DNA of 14,435 nucleotides from Prevotellaceae bacterium (GCA_031257455.1 JAIROQ010000174.1:1-14435); one strand, 5' to 3'. Numbered from the stretch's first letter, positions 1-8,031 are shown. Numbers and translations: made by a program. Notes: generated by a model from the letters alone, not told the origin.

Positions 1-198
1 CTAACAATTATAAACTGAAATACACGTTTTCTTTTTAAGAAAAAACTCGAAAACAACCGTAGAAATCGTGAAATATGGCAATGATAATAAAATTGCAGCA
101 GGGGGTTGTTTTATAATGGTTGTTTGTGTTTGCGGGTACGTGTATAAAACAATCTCCAAAGGCTGCAAAAAATAATAACAATTAAAAAATTAAGTTTT
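1..198. other. A/T-rich intergenic leader before the first gene
   Basis: No convincing coding frame is visible. A weak A/T hairpin lies near 25-47 (GTTTTCTT, short loop, AAGAAAAAC) and could be the tail of a terminator for a gene outside the window. The last 35 bases before the start codon at 199 are almost pure A/T, the usual Bacteroidota initiation context without a Shine-Dalgarno sequence. I looked for the Bacteroidota -7 element TAnnTTTG with an upstream TTG and found no clean match, so no promoter is called for the downstream gene. Confidence 0.5.
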
Positions 199-1482
199 AT
201 GAAAAAACAATTTTTAACTTTCGCAATGCTTGCAAGTGTTGCTGCAAGTGCACAAAACATGCAAATCACGCCCATCAGCGCGACCTATACTGCGTCGCCG
301 GTAATTCAATTCAAAGTGGGGTGGACGGGCGCGCGTACTTACCGCCACAACACCAAAGTATGGGTGTTCGTCGATTACCGTAAAATCGAAAACAATGCGC
401 CGACAGGCAGTTGGACACGTGCCGCAGTTACAGTCACGCCTGCTATTAATTCTACGCCTGCAAGCACGGCAACGCTTGTCTCCGGCAACGACAACGGTTT
501 TTGGCTGAATGGCGCAGACGGCGATTACAGCGCGACGCTCACCGTGCCCCTCGCGCTCGCCGCCGACGTCACGCAATTCAACTGGTGCGCCTATGCGACC
601 GACTACCCGCCCAATGTGGTTATACATGGCAACAGCAGTTATACGTTGCGCGGCTCACGGCCTTTTATCATTAACGGGACTGCGCTTGACGTAAACCAGT
701 CGACCTATAGCGGGACCATTATTTCCTTCACCGACGCCACCGGCGCGCCAGGAATATTTCCTGCAGCGCTCAATGAACAGACAAATGAAATGGGTTGTGT
801 GGCAGGATTGGTAGAAAACCAGAAAGGCATCTGTATAGCGCCTTCCATTTACGGATGTACTGACAATATAGTTAATTTAGGCGCTGTTTCGTTCAGTGCC
901 GGTTCGGAAATTCAAATTGTTGGCAATGGTATTACACAAATCTGGTCGCGCCCGGTAACCGCTTCCGGTTGCCAAAAGACATCATATAATGCTGGACAGT
1001 ATCAAAATCAAACGAGCGATTGTAGAACGAACCCAGGTTATGCTGGTGATCTGTTCTCAGGTTGCGCGGCTGTACGCTATGCTGCCTCACTGTGCCCGCC
1101 ACCATGGCGAGTGCCGAGCCGAGTTGACATGGAACGATTGCTACTCGCATTGGGAAGTGCTACGAACTATGGAGTGGACACAGATTTTGTCGACCAGAAA
1201 TTGCTCGGCCTATGGGGAGGCGAACCAAATGGCAGATGCTTACCTAAGGGCACGCTCGATACTCAAGGAAAGTCCATGCATTACCAAGCGCTATCCTGGT
1301 ATACCGATGATGCTTTCGAAGTCGTTTACTGGTTTTCGGTAGCGGGATACGGCGTGCGCGCTACCATCATAAGGTACAATAATGAACAATTAATTGTGTA
1401 CGCGCCTGGTTATTATAACTACGCTGGATCGACTTTCACGACTATGGGCACAACAATAAGGTGTGTAAAAGACGAAAATTAA
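199..1482 (+). CDS. Secreted FISUMP-type protein, paralogue of the gene at 13286-14254
   Basis: Predicted exported protein of 427 residues. Residues 1-19 form a signal peptide (MKKQ, a hydrophobic stretch, then ASA-Q as likely signal peptidase I site). No lipobox cysteine and no recognisable type IX sorting tail is seen. Residues about 20-180 form a conserved N-terminal domain shared with the inverted paralogue: TPIS, VWVFVDY, WCAYATDYPPN, YTLRG, PFIIN, SFTDATG. The C-terminal part resembles the Fibrobacter succinogenes major paralogous domain: a cysteine followed by PPPWRVPS and an acidic/leucine helix near residue 300, ending in a typical TIRCVKD motif. Multiple cysteines between residues 198 and 423 suggest disulfides outside the cytoplasm. 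GC content looks higher in the 5' half (to about 720) than in the 3' half. Surface adhesion or ligand binding is possible, but the function is unknown. It stands alone and converges with the ribosomal operon. The start is well supported by the signal peptide. Confidence 0.85.
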   Translation: MKKQFLTFAMLASVAASAQNMQITPISATYTASPVIQFKVGWTGARTYRHNTKVWVFVDYRKIENNAPTGSWTRAAVTVTPAINSTPASTATLVSGNDNGFWLNGADGDYSATLTVPLALAADVTQFNWCAYATDYPPNVVIHGNSSYTLRGSRPFIINGTALDVNQSTYSGTIISFTDATGAPGIFPAALNEQTNEMGCVAGLVENQKGICIAPSIYGCTDNIVNLGAVSFSAGSEIQIVGNGITQIWSRPVTASGCQKTSYNAGQYQNQTSDCRTNPGYAGDLFSGCAAVRYAASLCPPPWRVPSRVDMERLLLALGSATNYGVDTDFVDQKLLGLWGGEPNGRCLPKGTLDTQGKSMHYQALSWYTDDAFEVVYWFSVAGYGVRATIIRYNNEQLIVYAPGYYNYAGSTFTTMGTTIRCVKDEN

Positions 1483-1552
1483 AAACGACCTACCATCAAC
1501 AAACAAAGGCGCTTTTTCAAAACGCTAACCTTTGTCATGTGCTGTCCCCGTT

Positions 1553-1573
1553 AGGGTTTCATGGAGAAACCCT
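1553..1573. repeat. Short stem-loop downstream of the first gene
   Basis: AGGGTTTC at 1553-1560 pairs with GAAACCCT at 1566-1573 around a 5-base loop. It lies 70 bases after the stop codon of the secreted-protein gene and is not followed by a T-run on the + strand. It could be an mRNA 3' end structure or a small REP-like palindrome; the preceding GTCCCCGTTAGGG is similar in style to the palindromes at the right end of the window. Confidence 0.45.
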
Positions 1574-1610
1574 GTTAAGGTGAAGTATTATAATCACCCA
1601 ACGGAAAACT

Positions 1611-1657
1611 TTTATCTATGGAAAAATATAAAATATTTGTATTTTTTCATAGATAAA
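1611..1657. terminator. Long A/T-rich hairpin, candidate terminator for the + strand gene
   Basis: An 18-base-pair inverted repeat: 1611-1628 (TTTATCTATGGAAAAATA) against 1640-1657, with one G-T pair and an 11-base loop. The stem is A/T-rich and lacks the usual GC core. It ends the region between two convergent transcription units, so it may act as a terminator or as an mRNA-stabilising 3' structure for the gene at 199-1482. The inverted repeat is clear; the role is inferred. Confidence 0.5.
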
Positions 1658-1694
1658 CGTATAACTCTTTATGCTGTTTTCTGCATCTAAAAAC

Positions 1695-1735
1695 ACAACG
1701 CCCGACTTTACTTTTTATGTAAATCCGGGCGTTGT
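1695..1735 (-). terminator. Rho-independent terminator of the ribosomal operon
   Basis: Perfect 10-base-pair GC-rich arms, ACAACGCCCG at 1695-1704 and CGGGCGTTGT at 1726-1735. The stem extends inward, after a 2-base mismatch, by TTTAC/GTAAA (707-711 with 719-723). Read on the minus strand the hairpin is followed by GTTTTTAG, a short T-run, and it starts 18 bases after the rplQ stop codon. This is the expected end of the long minus-strand transcript. On the + strand no T-run follows, so it is directional. Confidence 0.85.
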
Positions 1736-1752
1736 TATTGTAATATCATCGG

Positions 1753-2316
1753 TTATTTTTCCGTTTCAGCGGCGGAAGTTTCATCCGCCGTTTCTTCCAC
1801 TACCGGAGCGGCGGCGGCAGTGGCAGTAGTTTCTGCCGGTACGGTTGCCGGTTCTGCGGCTACGGTTGCGGCGGTTGCGGCGGTTGTGTCCGCTTTTTTC
1901 GCACGGCTGCGGCGCGTAGTCTTTTTAGCTGCTTTCTTGCCGCCGGCCAATGCCGCTTCATTGAAATCGACCAGTTCGATTAATGCCATTTCGGCTGCAT
2001 CTCCCTTCCGGAAGCCGGTTTTCAGCACCCGCGTATAACCGCCCGGCCGGTCGGCAATTTTCGGTGCGATGATGCGGAATAATTCCGATACGGCGTACTT
2101 GTTTTTCAGGTATTGGAATACCACACGCCGCGAGTGCATCGTGTCGTCTTTCGATTTTGTCAGCAACGGTTCGACATATATGCGTAAGGCTTTTGCTTTC
2201 GCCAGCGTTGTTTCAATGCGTTTGTGCAAAATCAAAGAACCTGCCATATTGGACAGTAACGCTTTCCGGTGTCCCGATTTTCTGCTTAAATGATTAACTT
2301 TTCTATTATGTCTCAT
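1753..2316 (-). CDS. rplQ: 50S ribosomal protein L17
   Basis: L17 sits at the exit side of the large subunit and stabilises 23S rRNA. The first 120 or so residues are the conserved family domain: [20 protein letters not shown] at the N-terminus, the [12 protein letters not shown] segment, and a [20 protein letters not shown] motif near residues 92-111. The remaining 60 residues (about 127-187) are a low-complexity tail: first lysine/arginine-rich ([15 protein letters not shown]), then alanine/threonine/glutamate-rich. Such acidic or alanine-rich L17 tails are known in Bacteroidota but are absent from the roughly 127-residue E. coli protein. It is the last gene of the operon, 28 bases after rpoA, and is followed by the terminator at 1695-1735. 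Confidence 0.97.
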   Translation of the reverse strand: MRHNRKVNHLSRKSGHRKALLSNMAGSLILHKRIETTLAKAKALRIYVEPLLTKSKDDTMHSRRVVFQYLKNKYAVSELFRIIAPKIADRPGGYTRVLKTGFRKGDAAEMALIELVDFNEAALAGGKKAAKKTTRRSRAKKADTTAATAATVAAEPATVPAETTATAAAAPVVEETADETSAAETEK

Positions 2317-2344
2317 GGTGTTTCGATAATTAACGGTTTACTAT

Positions 2345-3337
2345 TTACTCCTTGTCCAGGTGATATTTTGAGAGGTCCATGCCGAAAGACAGTTTCATCC
2401 GGTCAAGCAACGCATCCAGTTCGGTCAGTGATTTGCGTCCGAAATTACGGAATTTCAGTAATTCGTTGCGGTCTAACTCTACCAAATCGCCCAATGTTTC
2501 AATTTCAGCTGTTTTCAAGCAATTGAGGGCGCGAACCGACAGTTCGAGGTCGGCCAGTCTGGTCTGGAATTGCGTACGCATCCGGATAGTTTCTTCATCA
2601 AATTCTTCCGGTTGGCGTTCTTCTACCAAGTCCAGCGTAATGCGTTCGTCTGAGAACAGCATAAAGTGGTAAATCAGTATTTTTGCCGCTTCCTGCAAGG
2701 CATTGGTCGGTGAAATAGAGCCGTCTGTGGTGATTTCGAGTATCAATTTATCGTAGTCGGTTTTTTGTTCCACGCGACAGTCTTCGCGAAGGAAATTCAC
2801 ATTGACAATCGGCGTAAAAATGCTGTCAATGGGTATCAATCCGAATACCGGCTCTTCGGGTTTATTCTCTTCAGCCGACACCCATCCGCGTCCTTTTCCG
2901 ATAGTAAATTCGAGTTGGAATTTCACTTTCGGCTCCATGTGGCAAATCACCTTGTCGGGATTCAATACCTTAAAAGACGAAAGGTATTTTGCCATGTCGC
3001 CGGCCGTAAATTTCTCATGTCCGGCCACGTTCATGGTGACTTTTTCTCCATCTACGCCTTCCACCATTTGCTTAAAGCGAATTTCTTTCAGGTTGAGGAT
3101 AATATCCACCATATTTTCGATGACGCCCGGAATAGTCGCAAATTCATGGTCTATACCGTCTATTTTAATGGTTGTAATTGCATAGCCTTCCAGTGAAGAA
3201 AGCAACACGCGGCGCAAAGCATTGCCGATGGTAGTGGCATACCCGGGTTCCAACGGGCGAAACTCAAAACGTCCGAAAGTATCGGAGGATTCGAGCATAA
3301 TTACTTTATCGGGTTTTTGAAATGTTAAAATTGCCAT
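2345..3337 (-). CDS. rpoA: DNA-directed RNA polymerase subunit alpha
   Basis: The alpha subunit dimerises to start RNA polymerase assembly, and its C-terminal domain contacts upstream promoter DNA and activators. Length 330 residues, normal for the family. The N-terminal assembly domain (about 1-230) shows the signature [20 protein letters not shown] near residues 26-45 and SSLEG just after. The C-terminal domain (about 255-315) carries [20 protein letters not shown] and the helix-hairpin-helix segment [15 protein letters not shown]. It lies between rpsD (85-base spacer) and rplQ (28-base spacer), the standard alpha-operon position. Its stop codon overlaps a short CTATTTA-type sequence, the same unit that is tandemly repeated at 5333-5375. 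Confidence 0.98.
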   Translation of the reverse strand: MAILTFQKPDKVIMLESSDTFGRFEFRPLEPGYATTIGNALRRVLLSSLEGYAITTIKIDGIDHEFATIPGVIENMVDIILNLKEIRFKQMVEGVDGEKVTMNVAGHEKFTAGDMAKYLSSFKVLNPDKVICHMEPKVKFQLEFTIGKGRGWVSAEENKPEEPVFGLIPIDSIFTPIVNVNFLREDCRVEQKTDYDKLILEITTDGSISPTNALQEAAKILIYHFMLFSDERITLDLVEERQPEEFDEETIRMRTQFQTRLADLELSVRALNCLKTAEIETLGDLVELDRNELLKFRNFGRKSLTELDALLDRMKLSFGMDLSKYHLDKE

Positions 3338-3422
3338 GGTCTTTGTATATAAAAAATTTCTAAAAAAGTTCCTTTATTTCCGTAATGCGTTGGGTACGGG
3401 GAAAGCGCACACATCGCATTGC

Positions 3423-4025
3423 CTACTTGGAGTACAACTCTACAATCAACTGCTCGTTGATGTTTTCGGGAATTTCCGAGCGTTCCGGACGATTGGCATA
3501 CTTGCCGGTCAGCGTAGCGGCGTCCCATTCCAGCCAGGGGTACTTGCTGCTTCCGCCGATGCTGTCCTGAATAACTTCCAGCGATTTCGAGCGTTCGCGA
3601 ACGCTTACTGTTTCGCCGGGTTTCACAATGCTTGACGGGATGTTGCAAATTTTTCCGTTCAACACAATGTGGCGGTGCGTTACCAACTGCCGTGCGGCAG
3701 CGCGTGTCGGCGCAATACCCAAACGATAGACGATATTGTCTAACCGGCTTTCGAGCAGGAGAATTAAATTGTCGCCTTTGCGGCCTTTCATGCGCGAAGC
3801 CTTTTCATACAGGTTGCGGAACTGACGTTCCAGTAAACCGTAAGTGTATTTGGCTTTTTGTTTTTCTTGCAACTGCGTACCGTATTCCGATACTTTTTTG
3901 CGTTTCTTTGCCAAGCCATGCTGTCCCGGAGGATAATTTTTCCGGTCATAATTTTTGTCTGCGCCGTAAATCGGTTCACCGAATTTACGCGCGATTTTGG
4001 TAGTAGGGCCTGTATATCTTGCCAT
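3423..4025 (-). CDS. rpsD: 30S ribosomal protein S4
   Basis: S4 is a primary 16S rRNA binder that nucleates 30S assembly; in many bacteria it also represses its own operon. Length 200 residues, normal. The N-terminus [18 protein letters not shown] and the NYPPGQHG motif are typical. The S4 RNA-binding domain lies at about residues 92-155 ([28 protein letters not shown]). The N-terminal zinc-binding cysteines found in some S4 proteins are absent, so this is the cysteine-free form. It follows rpsK after a 131-base spacer that contains heptad repeats, and precedes rpoA by 85 bases. Whether S4 autoregulates here cannot be seen from sequence alone. Confidence 0.98.
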   Translation of the reverse strand: MARYTGPTTKIARKFGEPIYGADKNYDRKNYPPGQHGLAKKRKKVSEYGTQLQEKQKAKYTYGLLERQFRNLYEKASRMKGRKGDNLILLLESRLDNIVYRLGIAPTRAAARQLVTHRHIVLNGKICNIPSSIVKPGETVSVRERSKSLEVIQDSIGGSSKYPWLEWDAATLTGKYANRPERSEIPENINEQLIVELYSK

Positions 4026-4097
4026 AGTTTGTTGCCGCTTATACGTTGCCGCCGTTTTTGTTTAATTATTAAGCTGTATGCTTTAACCTCCGGTTTT

Positions 4098-4127
4098 CAG
4101 TCAGCAGTCGGCAGTGGCAGTCGGCTG
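4098..4127. repeat. Heptad tandem repeat (CAGTCRG) in the rpsK-rpsD spacer
   Basis: Successive units are CAGTCAG (4098-4104), CAGTCGG (4105-4111), CAGTGG (4112-4117, one base short), CAGTCGG (4118-4124) and CTG. It sits inside the 131-base spacer between rpsK and rpsD, which has no other recognisable feature apart from a CTG-rich run at 4140-4156. The 7-base period matches the unrelated repeats at 5333-5375 and 10364-10425. Confidence 0.75.
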
Positions 4128-4156
4128 TTTTGTTGCGTACTGCTGCTGCCTGCTGT

Positions 4157-4549
4157 TTACACTCTACGACGTCCCTTCGGACGGCAGCCGTTGTGCGGCA
4201 GAGGGGTAACATCTACAATTTCGATAACTTCTATTCCTGCACCATGCACGGCGCGGATAGCGGCTTCGCGGCCGGAACCCGGACCTGTTACAAATGCTTT
4301 TACTTTACGCAAACCTAAATCGTAAGCCACTTTGGCGCAATCGGTAGCGGCTGTCTGCGCCGCATAGGGCGTATTCTTTTTCGAGCCGCGGAAACCCATC
4401 TTACCTGCTGACGACCAGCTAATCACTTGCCCTATGCTGTTGGCTAAGGTTACGATTACATTGTTGAAAGTGGAATGCACGTGTAATTGGCCGTTTGCAT
4501 CCACTTTGACCACTTTTTTCTTATTGGTGGCTGTTGTCTTCTTTGCCAT
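4157..4549 (-). CDS. rpsK: 30S ribosomal protein S11
   Basis: S11 forms part of the 30S platform and helps select correct tRNA at the E/P sites. Length 130 residues, normal. After a short lysine-rich N-terminus the family core is visible: [19 protein letters not shown] (about residues 23-41), [19 protein letters not shown] (47-65) and the glycine-rich [14 protein letters not shown] motif near 87-100. The C-terminus [18 protein letters not shown] is typical. It starts 10 bases after the rpsM stop codon, so the two are probably translated from one message. Confidence 0.98.
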   Translation of the reverse strand: MAKKTTATNKKKVVKVDANGQLHVHSTFNNVIVTLANSIGQVISWSSAGKMGFRGSKKNTPYAAQTAATDCAKVAYDLGLRKVKAFVTGPGSGREAAIRAVHGAGIEVIEIVDVTPLPHNGCRPKGRRRV

Positions 4550-4559
4550 AATCTACTTA

Positions 4560-4940
4560 CTATTTAGTTGCTTTCTTTTTGTTTGCTACTGTTTTTTTCT
4601 TTCCTTTGCGTGTGCGGGCGTTGTTCTTGGTTGTTTGTCCGCGTACGGGCAATCCCAAGCGGTGGCGGATACCACGATAGCAACCGATGTCCATCAAGCG
4701 TTTGATGTTCATTTGAACGGATGAACGCAGTTCCCCTTCAATTTTATATCCGCCTTGCTGGATAAGCGAACGAATGGCGTTTACCTGTTCATCGTTCCAG
4801 TCTTTCACTTTGGTATCAAAATCAATACCTGCTTGCTTCAAAATGTCTTGAGCCGTACTGCGGCCAATGCCGTAGATGTAGGTCAAACCTATTTCTCCGC
4901 GTTTGTTTTTTGGTAAATCAACTCCGGCTATACGTGCCAT
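4560..4940 (-). CDS. rpsM: 30S ribosomal protein S13
   Basis: S13 sits in the head of the small subunit and contacts the 50S subunit and P-site tRNA. Length 126 residues, normal. Diagnostic segments are [21 protein letters not shown] at the N-terminus, the helix-two-turn-helix [12 protein letters not shown] near residues 23-34, and the C-terminal [20 protein letters not shown] block near 89-108, followed by a lysine-rich tail that reaches toward the P site. It lies 41 bases downstream of rpmJ in the usual Bacteroidales order rpmJ-rpsM-rpsK-rpsD. Confidence 0.98.
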   Translation of the reverse strand: MARIAGVDLPKNKRGEIGLTYIYGIGRSTAQDILKQAGIDFDTKVKDWNDEQVNAIRSLIQQGGYKIEGELRSSVQMNIKRLMDIGCYRGIRHRLGLPVRGQTTKNNARTRKGKKKTVANKKKATK

Positions 4941-4981
4941 ATATATTCAAAATTTAATGATTTAATAATTCAACAATTCAA

Positions 4982-5098
4982 TTAGCCTTGACGCATTTTG
5001 AATTTCGGCGTTTTTTTGCATATAACATACAAACGTCCTTTGCGCTTCACGATTTTGCAATCTTCGCTGCGTTTTTTTATGGATGCTTTTACTTTCAT
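4982..5098 (-). CDS. rpmJ: 50S ribosomal protein L36
   Basis: Small 38-residue protein of the large subunit, read on the minus strand as [15 protein letters not shown] to the C-terminus KFKMRQG. The length and the MKV.AS.KK start, CKIVKR centre and RQG end identify L36. In zinc-binding L36 the ligands are C11, C14, C27 and H33. Here position 11 is Ser and position 33 is Phe, while C14 and C27 remain, so the zinc site is incomplete. Bacteroidota L36 proteins commonly lack the full ligand set, so this is a family trait rather than damage. It lies between infA (11 bases) and rpsM (41 bases). Confidence 0.97.
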   Translation of the reverse strand: MKVKASIKKRSEDCKIVKRKGRLYVICKKTPKFKMRQG

Positions 5099-5109
5099 AT
5101 CGTTTAATT

Positions 5110-5328
5110 TTATTTGTATCTGAACGAAATTCTTCCTTTGCTCAAATCGTACGGCGACATTTCGACACGCACTTTATCGCCCGGCAGGATACGGATATAG
5201 TGCATCCGCATTTTGCCCGAGATATGCGCAATAATCACATGGCCGTTGTCTAATTCCACGCGAAACATGGCGTTGGACAAGGCTTCAATGATTGTTCCGT
5301 CTAATTCTATGGCCGACTGTTTTGGCAT
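5110..5328 (-). CDS. infA: Translation initiation factor IF-1
   Basis: IF-1 binds the A site of the 30S subunit and works with IF-2 and IF-3 in start-codon selection. Length 72 residues, exactly the common size. It is a single S1/OB-fold domain with the family signatures [20 protein letters not shown] (about residues 7-26), [19 protein letters not shown] (35-53) and a C-terminal [15 protein letters not shown]. The gene lies between map and rpmJ, the standard place in Bacteroidota. The 45-base spacer separating it from map consists almost wholly of a tandem CTATTTA repeat. Confidence 0.98.
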   Translation of the reverse strand: MPKQSAIELDGTIIEALSNAMFRVELDNGHVIIAHISGKMRMHYIRILPGDKVRVEMSPYDLSKGRISFRYK

Positions 5329-5332
5329 CTGT

Positions 5333-5375
5333 CTATTTACTATTTTATTATTTACTATTTACTATTTACTATTTC
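5333..5375. repeat. Heptad tandem repeat (CTATTTA) between map and infA
   Basis: Units on the + strand: CTATTTA (5333-5339), CTATTTT (5340-5346), an 8-base ATTATTTA (5347-5354), CTATTTA (5355-5361), CTATTTA (5362-5368), CTATTTC (5369-5375). The array fills the spacer and its last unit overlaps the map stop codon (5374-5376). On the transcribed strand the unit is TAAATAG, which contains both TAA and TAG; because 7 is not a multiple of 3, successive copies place stop codons in all three frames. Confidence 0.85.
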
Positions 5376-6141
5376 AATTTGCATTTTCTATAAACTCAAA
5401 TGTGGACAATACTTCCGGCTGTCCTTTTCGTATGGCGACCGTCAATTCGTAATGTGCGGAACGTTTACCGTCCTTTGTGCGCAATGTCCATCCGTCATCT
5501 TCTAAAAACACTTCCTGCGTTCCTTCATTTATCATCGGCTCGATGCAGATGACCATGCCTTCCTGTAACCGTTTGCCGTTACCGCGTTTGCCGTAGTTCG
5601 GTACATCAGGTTTTTCGTGCATCCGCCGGCCGAGCCCATGCCCTATCATTTCGCGCACGACACCGTAGTTGAATTGTTCTACGTGCGTTTGTACGGCAGC
5701 GGAGATATCGCCTATCCGATTGCCGGCTATGGCTTGCGCAATTCCTTTGAATAACGATTCTCTGGTTATGCGCATCAACTGCTTTGCCGCTTCATCCACT
5801 TCCCCGACAGCGAACGTATAAGCCGAATCGCCGTAATAGCCTTTGTAGCAAGTGCCGCAATCAACCGATAAAATATCGCCTTCCTGCAAACGGTAACCCG
5901 ACGGAATGCCGTGTACTACCACGTCATTTACCGAGAGACAAAGCGCATTGGGAAATCCGTTGTAGTTCAAAAACGCCGGAACAGCGCCATAGTCGCGGAT
6001 AAATGTTTCTGCAAATTTATCCAGTTCCAGTGTAGAAACTCCGGGAACTACCCGTTTTCCTATTTCTGCCAACGTTTTTGACACTATCATTGCATTTTCT
6101 TTCAATAGTGCAATTTCATCGTTGGTACGCAAGTGTATCAT
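5374..6141 (-). CDS. map: Type I methionine aminopeptidase
   Basis: Removes the initiator methionine from nascent proteins at the ribosome exit; a dinuclear-metal hydrolase with pita-bread fold. Length 255 residues, normal for the bacterial type I enzyme without extra N-terminal domain. All five metal ligands can be placed: D94 (LSVDCG), D105 (YYGDSA), H168 (IGHGLG), E201 (CIEPM) and E232 (HYELTV). The conserved histidine of VHGIP is at residue 77. The start at MIHLRTNDEI is favoured because the same frame upstream contains a stop and no other ATG. It lies between secY (113-base spacer) and infA, the usual Bacteroidota order, where nearby SecY and MetAP both act on emerging chains. Confidence 0.98.
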   Translation of the reverse strand: MIHLRTNDEIALLKENAMIVSKTLAEIGKRVVPGVSTLELDKFAETFIRDYGAVPAFLNYNGFPNALCLSVNDVVVHGIPSGYRLQEGDILSVDCGTCYKGYYGDSAYTFAVGEVDEAAKQLMRITRESLFKGIAQAIAGNRIGDISAAVQTHVEQFNYGVVREMIGHGLGRRMHEKPDVPNYGKRGNGKRLQEGMVICIEPMINEGTQEVFLEDDGWTLRTKDGKRSAHYELTVAIRKGQPEVLSTFEFIENAN

Positions 6142-6169
6142 CTCGTCAAAGAGCTTTCCCGTTTCCGGT

Positions 6170-6262
6170 TTATTGTTTACCGCCGTCCACCGGCGTTGTT
6201 ATCATTTCTTTTTTCCTCGCAAACCGCATATACTTTCTATTTACTGCCACTGCTTTACCCAT
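6170..6262 (-). CDS. Possible 30-codon ORF overlapping the secY stop (doubtful)
   Basis: An ATG lies out of frame across the last secY codons (AATGGGTAA) and opens a 30-codon frame reading MGKAVAVNRKYMRFARKK and ending VDGGKQ. It overlaps secY by 8 bases and ends 28 bases before the map start. The peptide is basic and matches no family I recognise. The stop/start overlap is of the type used for translational coupling, and the secY-map spacer is otherwise empty. An open frame of this length can easily arise by chance, so I list it only as a candidate. Confidence 0.15.
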   Translation of the reverse strand: MGKAVAVNRKYMRFARKKEMITTPVDGGKQ

Positions 6263-7571
6263 TCCGTCCTTTCAGCCGTCCGGTCTTCATTAGTCCGTCA
6301 TAGTGGCGGTTGAGCAGATGGCTTTCTATTTGTTGCAATGTATCCAATACCACGCCTACCATAATCAGCAACGATGTGCCGCCGTAGAAATAGGCAAACT
6401 GGTCGTTGATGCCGAACAGCATGGCAAAGGCCGGCAAAATAGCAACAATCGCCAAAAACACAGAGCCGGGAAAGGTGATGCGCGACATGATACTGTCTAA
6501 ATATTCGGCGGTTTTTCGCCCCGGTTTCACACCCGGAATAAAACCGCTGTTCTTTTTCATTTCTTCTGCCATCATATTCGGATTAACCGTTACGGCAGTA
6601 TAAAAATACGTAAATATAATGACTAAAATAGCATAAATAAAATTATACCAAAAACCGCGATGATTATTCAATGTAGCGGCTATCCCCTGTCCTGCGTCAA
6701 AACCGGCAAACAGCAACGGGATAAACATCAACGCCTGCGCAAAGATAATGGGCATTACGCCGGCAGCATTTATTTTTAACGGGATATATTGGCGAACACC
6801 GCCATATTGCTTGTTCCCGACAATACGTTTGGCATATTGTACGGGTATCCGGCGCGTACCTTGCACTAATGCTATGGTTACGGCAAAGACCAGCATCAAC
6901 AGCACCAATTCTACTATCAACATCAGCGGGCCGCCGACAGTGTCATTAAGACGCGAGCCTGCTTCGGCAAGGAAAGCGAACGGCAGGCGCGCTACAATGC
7001 CGACAGTAATGATTAACGAAATACCATTGCCGATACCCCTGTCGGTAATGCGCTCGCCGAGCCACATGACAAACATGGTGCCGGCGATAAGTATGACGGT
7101 AGCAAAAATATTGTAGGAAAATCCGCCTACCAAAAAGGCCTGCTGCGGTAATTGGGCGTGCAGGTTAGCCATGTAGGCAGGGCCTTGGAATGCCAAAATA
7201 GCAATGGTCAAGTAGCGGGTCCACTGGTTCATTTTACGGCGGCCGCTTTCACCTTCGCGCTGCAGACGCTGGAAGTAAGGAATCATCATACCCATCAACT
7301 GTATCACGATAGACGCTGAGATATAGGGCATGATACCTAATGCAAATACGGAAGCGTTACCAAATGCGCCCCCCGAGAAGATGTTAAGCAACCCCAACAA
7401 CCCGCTGGACGCCTGGCTTTGCAAATTATTCAATTGCATGGGATCAATACCCGGAAGTACGACAAAACTGCCTAACCGGTAAACTAACAGCAACAGTAAT
7501 GTATAGACAATACGTTTGCGCAGGTCTTCGATTTTAAAGATGTTTTGTATGGTGGTAATAAATTTTTTCAT
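6255..7571 (-). CDS. secY: Preprotein translocase subunit SecY
   Basis: Channel-forming subunit of the SecYEG translocon in the inner membrane; exports unfolded proteins and inserts membrane proteins. Length 438 residues with about ten hydrophobic segments, as expected. Family landmarks are the N-terminal FKIEDLRKRIVYTLLLLLVY, the plug/TM2 region ASSGLLGLLNIFSGGAFGNA and FALGIMPYISASI (about residues 54-90), the GERITDRGIGNGISLII segment near 171-187, and the cytosolic loop with RRIPVQYAKR near 241-250. The C-terminus is basic. It is 8 bases after rplO, consistent with cotranscription. It would serve export of the two flanking signal-peptide proteins among others. Confidence 0.98.
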   Translation of the reverse strand: MKKFITTIQNIFKIEDLRKRIVYTLLLLLVYRLGSFVVLPGIDPMQLNNLQSQASSGLLGLLNIFSGGAFGNASVFALGIMPYISASIVIQLMGMMIPYFQRLQREGESGRRKMNQWTRYLTIAILAFQGPAYMANLHAQLPQQAFLVGGFSYNIFATVILIAGTMFVMWLGERITDRGIGNGISLIITVGIVARLPFAFLAEAGSRLNDTVGGPLMLIVELVLLMLVFAVTIALVQGTRRIPVQYAKRIVGNKQYGGVRQYIPLKINAAGVMPIIFAQALMFIPLLFAGFDAGQGIAATLNNHRGFWYNFIYAILVIIFTYFYTAVTVNPNMMAEEMKKNSGFIPGVKPGRKTAEYLDSIMSRITFPGSVFLAIVAILPAFAMLFGINDQFAYFYGGTSLLIMVGVVLDTLQQIESHLLNRHYDGLMKTGRLKGRNG

Positions 7572-7579
7572 TGCCCCGG

Positions 7580-8026
7580 TTATAATTTAGTGGCTGTTCC
7601 TTGTTGTGCTTCAATAGCTGCAATAGCTGATTTAGAAAAAGCATGCGCCGTTACATTCAGTTTGGCGGTCAATGTACCATTGCCGAGTACTTTTATTCGG
7701 CTGTTCTTTGACGTCAAACCGGCTTTTATCAAAGTTTCTACGGTGATGTCGGTAGCTGCCGTTTTGTCGGCGATAGCCTGCAATGTTGAAATATTGATAG
7801 CTTTATATTCTACGCGGTTGATATTATTGAACCCGAATTTCGGCAAGCGGCGTTGCATAGGCATTTGTCCGCCTTCAAATCCTTTCTTGTGCGAATATCC
7901 CGAACGCGATTGTGCGCCTTTGTGTCCGCGCGTGGAAGTACCTCCGCGCCCGGAGCCTTCGCCGCGTCCGATGCGTTTGGTTTTATGTGTTGAACCCGTT
8001 GCGGGGGTTAAGTTTTGTAATTTCAT
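7580..8026 (-). CDS. rplO: 50S ribosomal protein L15
   Basis: L15 is a late-assembling 23S rRNA binder with a long, disordered, glycine/arginine-rich N-terminal extension reaching into the subunit core. Length 148 residues, normal. The N-terminus MKLQNLTPATGS, the RIGRGEGSGRGGTSTRGHKG block (about residues 18-37) and SGYSHKKGFEGGQMPMQRRL (42-61) with PKFGF are diagnostic. The C-terminal globular half carries the less conserved L15/L18e fold. It starts 5 bases after rpmD and is followed by secY at 8 bases. Confidence 0.98.
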   Translation of the reverse strand: MKLQNLTPATGSTHKTKRIGRGEGSGRGGTSTRGHKGAQSRSGYSHKKGFEGGQMPMQRRLPKFGFNNINRVEYKAINISTLQAIADKTAATDITVETLIKAGLTSKNSRIKVLGNGTLTAKLNVTAHAFSKSAIAAIEAQQGTATKL

Positions 8027-8031
8027 AGTTT

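Noticed and set aside
100..198. A promoter for the left secreted gene around TATAAT at 112-117 or TATAAA at about 142-148
   Set aside because: Neither has the TAnnTTTG form with correctly spaced TTG; A/T-rich leaders produce such hexamers by chance.
214..627. Open frame of 137 codons antisense to the left secreted gene
   Set aside because: Shadow frame opposite a GC-rich coding half; no start context, no recognisable domain, and the sense frame has a signal peptide and a paralogue.
3325..3648. 107-codon minus-strand frame overlapping rpsD and the rpsD-rpoA spacer
   Set aside because: It overlaps the conserved 3' half of rpsD in another frame and has no family features.
4982..5098. Loss of two zinc ligands in L36 as possible pseudogenisation
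   Set aside because: Length and all other positions are intact, and Bacteroidota L36 proteins commonly lack the full zinc site.
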